A DNA stretch of 26,529 bases from HXMU1420-2 sp040830545. GTDB taxonomy: Bacteria > Pseudomonadota > Alphaproteobacteria > Rhodobacterales > Rhodobacteraceae. Shown here one piece after another: positions 24,516-26,529 of the stretch. The number at the start of each line of letters is the position of its first letter. Position 1 is the first letter of the stretch. The translations under genes were made by a program, and so were the position numbers. The stretch spans positions 1 to 26,529 of the forward strand of contig JBFOMB010000122.1 in NCBI GenBank assembly GCA_040830545.1, read 5' to 3'. The notes below the pieces were generated by a model that was given only the letters and a program-made list of their open reading frames with translations, did not search any database and was not told the DNA's origin.

Positions 24516-24581
24516 CGCGCGACGCAAGGCCGGACATGGTGTGGGCGCAAGCCCCGCAAGTTAAGGCAGGGCGAACAGAGT

Positions 24582-24657
24582 GGGCCGTTAGCTCAGTTGG
24601 TAGAGCAACTGACTTTTAATCAGTGGGTCGCAGGTTCGAATCCTGCACGGCTCACCA
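24582..24657 (+). tRNA. tRNA-Lys (UUU)
   Basis: A complete 76-base cloverleaf. The acceptor stem GGGCCGT pairs with ACGGCTC with one G-U pair. The D arm is GCTC/GAGC with AGTTGGTA, and the anticodon stem is ACTGA/TCAGT with loop CTTTTAA and anticodon TTT at 24615-24617. The T arm is GCAGG/CCTGC with TTCGAAT. The 3' CCA is encoded. The decayed integrase downstream suggests that this gene was once an integration site. Confidence 0.97.
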
Positions 24658-24745
24658 CTGAAACCTTAAAAATCAACTACTTATAGGTCTTTTTGGCTCC
24701 CTTAGAGGTATAGTAGTTACTATCACGTACGGATAGCGTGAGGGT

Positions 24746-24925
24746 TTATTTGTCCAGCGCCATTCTCGCCCGACTCACCAACTCCTTCTTTTCATATCTT
24801 GCGTACTTCATCGTCTGCTGGATCGAAGAGTGCCCCAAAAGGGCGGATACTTCAGCCAAGGGCAGACCTTGGGCTAGCGACCGAGTCGCATACGGATGGC
24901 CTCTCCAACTTGCCTGAATCTGTAT
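24746..24925 (-). pseudogene. tyrosine recombinase (integrase) C-terminal remnant
   Basis: Read on the minus strand, the last 50 or so codons before a TAA at 24746-24748 give HPYATRSLAQGLPLAEVSA, then LLGHSSIQQTMKYARYEKK and ELVSRARMALDK. This is the C-terminal end of a phage-type integrase: the HxLRHTxAT box in altered form (WRGHPYATR), the LLGHSS box, and the catalytic tyrosine in TMKYAR. The region upstream of the altered box is not recognisable, and the rest of the gene is missing. The 3' end points toward tRNA-Lys, the usual arrangement for an island integrated in a tRNA gene. The stretch 24658-24745 between tRNA and remnant holds no gene, only an imperfect inverted repeat (AACTACtTATA at 24675-24685, TATAGTAGTT at 24709-24718). 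Confidence 0.8.
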
Positions 24926-24927
24926 AG

Positions 24928-25048
24928 GTCGCTGCCGATTTGATTTCCGGTTCCGGGTTCGAATTGATCACGGGCGTGGGATGGTTACCATGTGTCCGCA
25001 ACGGGAGGCGCGTTTGTCGCGAGGGTAACCGGGTTTTGAAAGAGCTGA
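24928..25048 (+). pseudogene. pcaD: 3-oxoadipate enol-lactonase (pcaD) 3' remnant
   Basis: From 24928 the plus strand reads VAADLISGSGFELITGVG, then WLPCV. This matches the closing part of PcaD-type alpha/beta hydrolases (ADLIPGSRFELIAGAGHLPCVE as remembered from the family), except that tryptophan replaces the catalytic histidine. After PCV the match continues only in another frame (GAFVARVTGF), followed by TGA at 25037-25039, so at least one frameshift and a premature stop are present. A TAG lies directly upstream at 24925-24927. The first 85% or so of the gene is absent. The remnant ends just before the pcaC remnant, the normal pcaD-pcaC order. It cannot be functional. Confidence 0.7.
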
Positions 25049-25051
25049 GCG

Positions 25052-25303
25052 ATGCAAGACAGAGACCATATCGCCATGATTCCGGGCCGTGCGACGCTGA
25101 GCGATACTGAGTCGTTCCAGACCACGGCACGTAAACCCGCCTTCGATGAACCGGTCCGGACCGATACCAGTAAGGCAAACGTGGTTGAAGCGTTGCATCA
25201 TGTGACCATCCATGCCGGTGTGCCGCGCGCCAATCACGCCCTGAAGCTAGCCAAACAGACCTACGCAGAAATGGAAACCCAAGCGAGCCATTCGCAGACG
25301 TGA
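25052..25303 (+). pseudogene. pcaC: 4-carboxymuconolactone decarboxylase (pcaC) with internal deletion
   Basis: An open frame of 83 codons. Its first 35 residues (RATLSDTESFQ and ARKPAFDEPV) resemble the N-terminus of PcaC (RRAVLGDAHVDR and FDxxFQ in intact relatives, from memory). From residue 36 on, VVEALHHVTIHAGVPRANHA and LKLAKQTYAEMETQ match its C-terminus closely. About 45 central residues are missing without breaking the frame, including the WGxxWxRxxLxxRxRSL core of the family. PcaC converts 4-carboxymuconolactone to 3-oxoadipate enol-lactone; this shortened form is very unlikely to do so. It sits between the pcaD remnant and pcaH, its normal operon place. The frame could still be translated. 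Confidence 0.75.
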
Positions 25304-25334
25304 CCCGCGTCGCCGCGCCCAAGAGGAGACAGCC

Positions 25335-26063
25335 ATGCCAAAAGACGGTGAATTCTATCAACGAGATCGTGAATGGCACCCCCCTGCCCTGACCCGCGAC
25401 TACAAGACTTCGGTTGCGCGCTCGCCGCAGAATGCCCTGATCAGCCTGCAAAACTCTGCCTCTGAAATCACCGGGCCGGTCTTTGGGCATGACGATATCG
25501 ATCCAATCGACAACGACCTGATCCTGAACTACGCCAAACCGGGTGAGATGCCCATCGGCGAGCGGATCATCCTGCATGGCCGGGTGCTGGATGAAAACGC
25601 CCGGCCCGTGCCCAACACGCTGGTCGAGATCTGGCAGGCCAATGCAGGTGGTCGGTATCGGCACAAAAAGGACACCTATCTTGCCCCCATTGACCCGAAC
25701 TTTGGCGGCTGCGGGCGCACGTTGACCGATGAAAACGGGTATTACTATTTCCGTACTGTCAAACCCGGCGCCTATCCCTGGCGCAACTGGGTCAACAGCT
25801 GGCGCCCTGCCCATGTCCATGTCTCGGTTTTTGGCACGGCTTTTGCCCAACGCCTGATCACGCAGCTCTATTTTGAGGGCGACCCGCTGATCGCGAAATG
25901 CCCGATCGTGAAAACCATTCCGGACCCGGCAGCGGTGGAGCAACTGATCGCCGCGCTGGACATGAACGCGACCATCCCGCTGGACACGATTGCCTACAAG
26001 TTCGACATCGTGCTGCGCGGGCGGCGCTCGACCCTGTTTGAAAACCGCCTGGAGGGGAACTGA
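25335..26063 (+). CDS. pcaH: protocatechuate 3,4-dioxygenase subunit beta
   Basis: A 242-residue beta subunit that carries the non-heme Fe(III) and cleaves protocatechuate to 3-carboxymuconate with the alpha subunit. The four iron ligands are all present: Tyr108 (GGRYRHKKD), Tyr147 (GAYPWRN), and His160 and His162 (RPAHVHVSV). Their spacing equals that of the Pseudomonas enzyme (Tyr408, Tyr447, His460, His462). The N-terminal beta-specific DUF region and the DENARPVPNTLVEIWQANAGG core are also normal. The ribosome site AGAGGAGA precedes the ATG. It is intact although the two genes upstream are decayed, and it overlaps pcaG by one base (TGATG). Confidence 0.96.
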   Translation: MPKDGEFYQRDREWHPPALTRDYKTSVARSPQNALISLQNSASEITGPVFGHDDIDPIDNDLILNYAKPGEMPIGERIILHGRVLDENARPVPNTLVEIWQANAGGRYRHKKDTYLAPIDPNFGGCGRTLTDENGYYYFRTVKPGAYPWRNWVNSWRPAHVHVSVFGTAFAQRLITQLYFEGDPLIAKCPIVKTIPDPAAVEQLIAALDMNATIPLDTIAYKFDIVLRGRRSTLFENRLEGN

Positions 26064-26529
26064 TGCCGCAGGACCTGCACTATCTCAAGGAAACCCCGTC
26101 ACAGACCGCCGGGCCTTATGTTCATATCGGCCTGGCCCCGGGCGCGGCAGGGTTTGACATCTACCGCCAGGAACTGGGCCACGACATCGCCGGACCAAAC
26201 GCCGCCGGTGAACGCATCCGCATCGAAGGTCTGGTGATCGACGGCACTGGCAGCCCGGTCAAGGACGTGCTGCTGGAGGCCTGGCAGGCCAACGCCCACG
26301 GCATCTACGCCCATCCCGACCACCCCGGCGAGGTCGAGGACGGCTTTCGTGGCTGGGGCAGGGTCATCACCGATTTTGGCACCGGCGAATGGGCGTTTGA
26401 CACTGTCAAACCCGGGCCGGTGATGGGCCGCAGCGGGCAACTCATGGCCCCGCATATCAACCTCTGGTTTGTGGCAAGAGGCATCAATGTCGGCCTGAAC
26501 ACCCGCCTCTACTTCGACGACGAAGCACA
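26063..26529 (+). CDS. pcaG: protocatechuate 3,4-dioxygenase subunit alpha, 3'-partial
   Basis: The first 155 codons of the alpha subunit; the frame is still open at the right edge. It begins MPQDLHYLKETPSQTAGPYV, the standard alpha-subunit start. It continues with IEGLVIDGTGSPVKDVLLEA, WQANAHGIYAHPD, and the GPVMGRSGQLMAPHINLWFV strand, where the beta-subunit histidine ligands are replaced, as expected for the alpha chain, which binds no iron but lines the active site. It is coupled to pcaH by the TGATG overlap. What is visible looks intact. Confidence 0.93.
   Translation, partial: MPQDLHYLKETPSQTAGPYVHIGLAPGAAGFDIYRQELGHDIAGPNAAGERIRIEGLVIDGTGSPVKDVLLEAWQANAHGIYAHPDHPGEVEDGFRGWGRVITDFGTGEWAFDTVKPGPVMGRSGQLMAPHINLWFVARGINVGLNTRLYFDDEA

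Noticed and set aside
24956..24973. An 18-base stretch matching 14 bases of the tRNA-Lys T arm (24633-24650), including GGTTCGAAT and CACGG with equal spacing, which looks like an attachment-site repeat.
   Set aside because: It lies inside the pcaD remnant and encodes conserved PcaD residues (GFELITG), so the resemblance to the tRNA is best explained as chance.
24852..25943. A 363-codon open frame on the minus strand across the end of the window.
   Set aside because: It runs antisense through pcaH and the pcaC/pcaD remnants, shows no family features, and is a by-product of GC-rich codon use.
1..26529. CRISPR arrays, insertion sequences, rRNA genes, phage structural genes and toxin-antitoxin or defence genes.
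   Set aside because: I saw no regularly spaced repeats, transposase genes, rRNA or defence domains on reading both strands; the only mobile trace is the integrase remnant at 24746-24925.

Overview
The window reads as a chromosomal segment of a GC-rich alphaproteobacterium, most likely the Roseobacter group of Rhodobacterales. Three things point there: the chvI-chvG-hprK-rapZ-EIIA-HPr cluster facing pckA; a long-form acyl-CoA dehydrogenase that looks like methylsuccinyl-CoA dehydrogenase of the ethylmalonyl-CoA pathway; and a pca operon of the D-C-H-G type. Most of the window is ordinary, well-packed core metabolism. The accessory-looking part is the last 2 kb, beside a tRNA-Lys gene.

Layout. 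1-2111 (+): the end of an SH3-domain protein, a short-chain dehydrogenase, a small two-helix membrane protein and a PduO-type cobalamin adenosyltransferase. 2281-3968 (+): etfB-etfA, closed by a strong terminator. 4034-4846 (-): a DUF6473-like protein. 5015-5890 (+): 3-hydroxybutyryl-CoA dehydrogenase. 5954-11352 (-): chvI, chvG, hprK, rapZ, an EIIA of the mannose family, HPr and a lysophospholipid acyltransferase. This is a sensor-kinase system joined to a regulatory, non-transporting phosphotransferase chain. 11703-13301 (+): pckA, preceded by two LacI-type operator-like sites and followed by a terminator. 13378-15505 (+): a diaminopropionate ammonia-lyase-like enzyme overlapping an M20 amidohydrolase. 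15649-17334 (+): mcd. 17564-20924 (-): a four-gene unit of aminotransferase, selenium-binding protein/methanethiol oxidase, 2Fe-2S ferredoxin and CoA-binding protein. 21034-22239 (-): an ATP-grasp protein. 22320-24424 (-): dapF-mtaB. 24582-24657 (+): tRNA-Lys(UUU). 24746-26529: a decayed integrase 3' end, remnants of pcaD and pcaC, then intact pcaH and the start of pcaG.

How the genes fit together. Mcd passes electrons to electron-transfer flavoprotein (etfBA). The B12 adenosyltransferase would supply the cofactor for the mutases of the ethylmalonyl-CoA route. 3-Hydroxybutyryl-CoA dehydrogenase lies on the acetyl-CoA/PHB entry to that route, and PckA opens gluconeogenesis from C4 acids. Growth on acetate-like or aromatic substrates is therefore a common theme.

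The most notable find is at 24746-25303. The 3' end of a tyrosine-recombinase gene, pointing at tRNA-Lys, directly abuts a 5'-truncated, frameshifted pcaD. After that comes a pcaC with a large in-frame internal deletion. This looks like the scar of a lost tRNA-borne island whose deletion ran into the protocatechuate operon. Other leads are the selenium-binding protein/ferredoxin operon, the lyase lacking one of the two catalytic aspartates of its family, two matching inverted repeats placed between convergent genes, and the paired operators before pckA. I did not find a clear new defence or mobile system.
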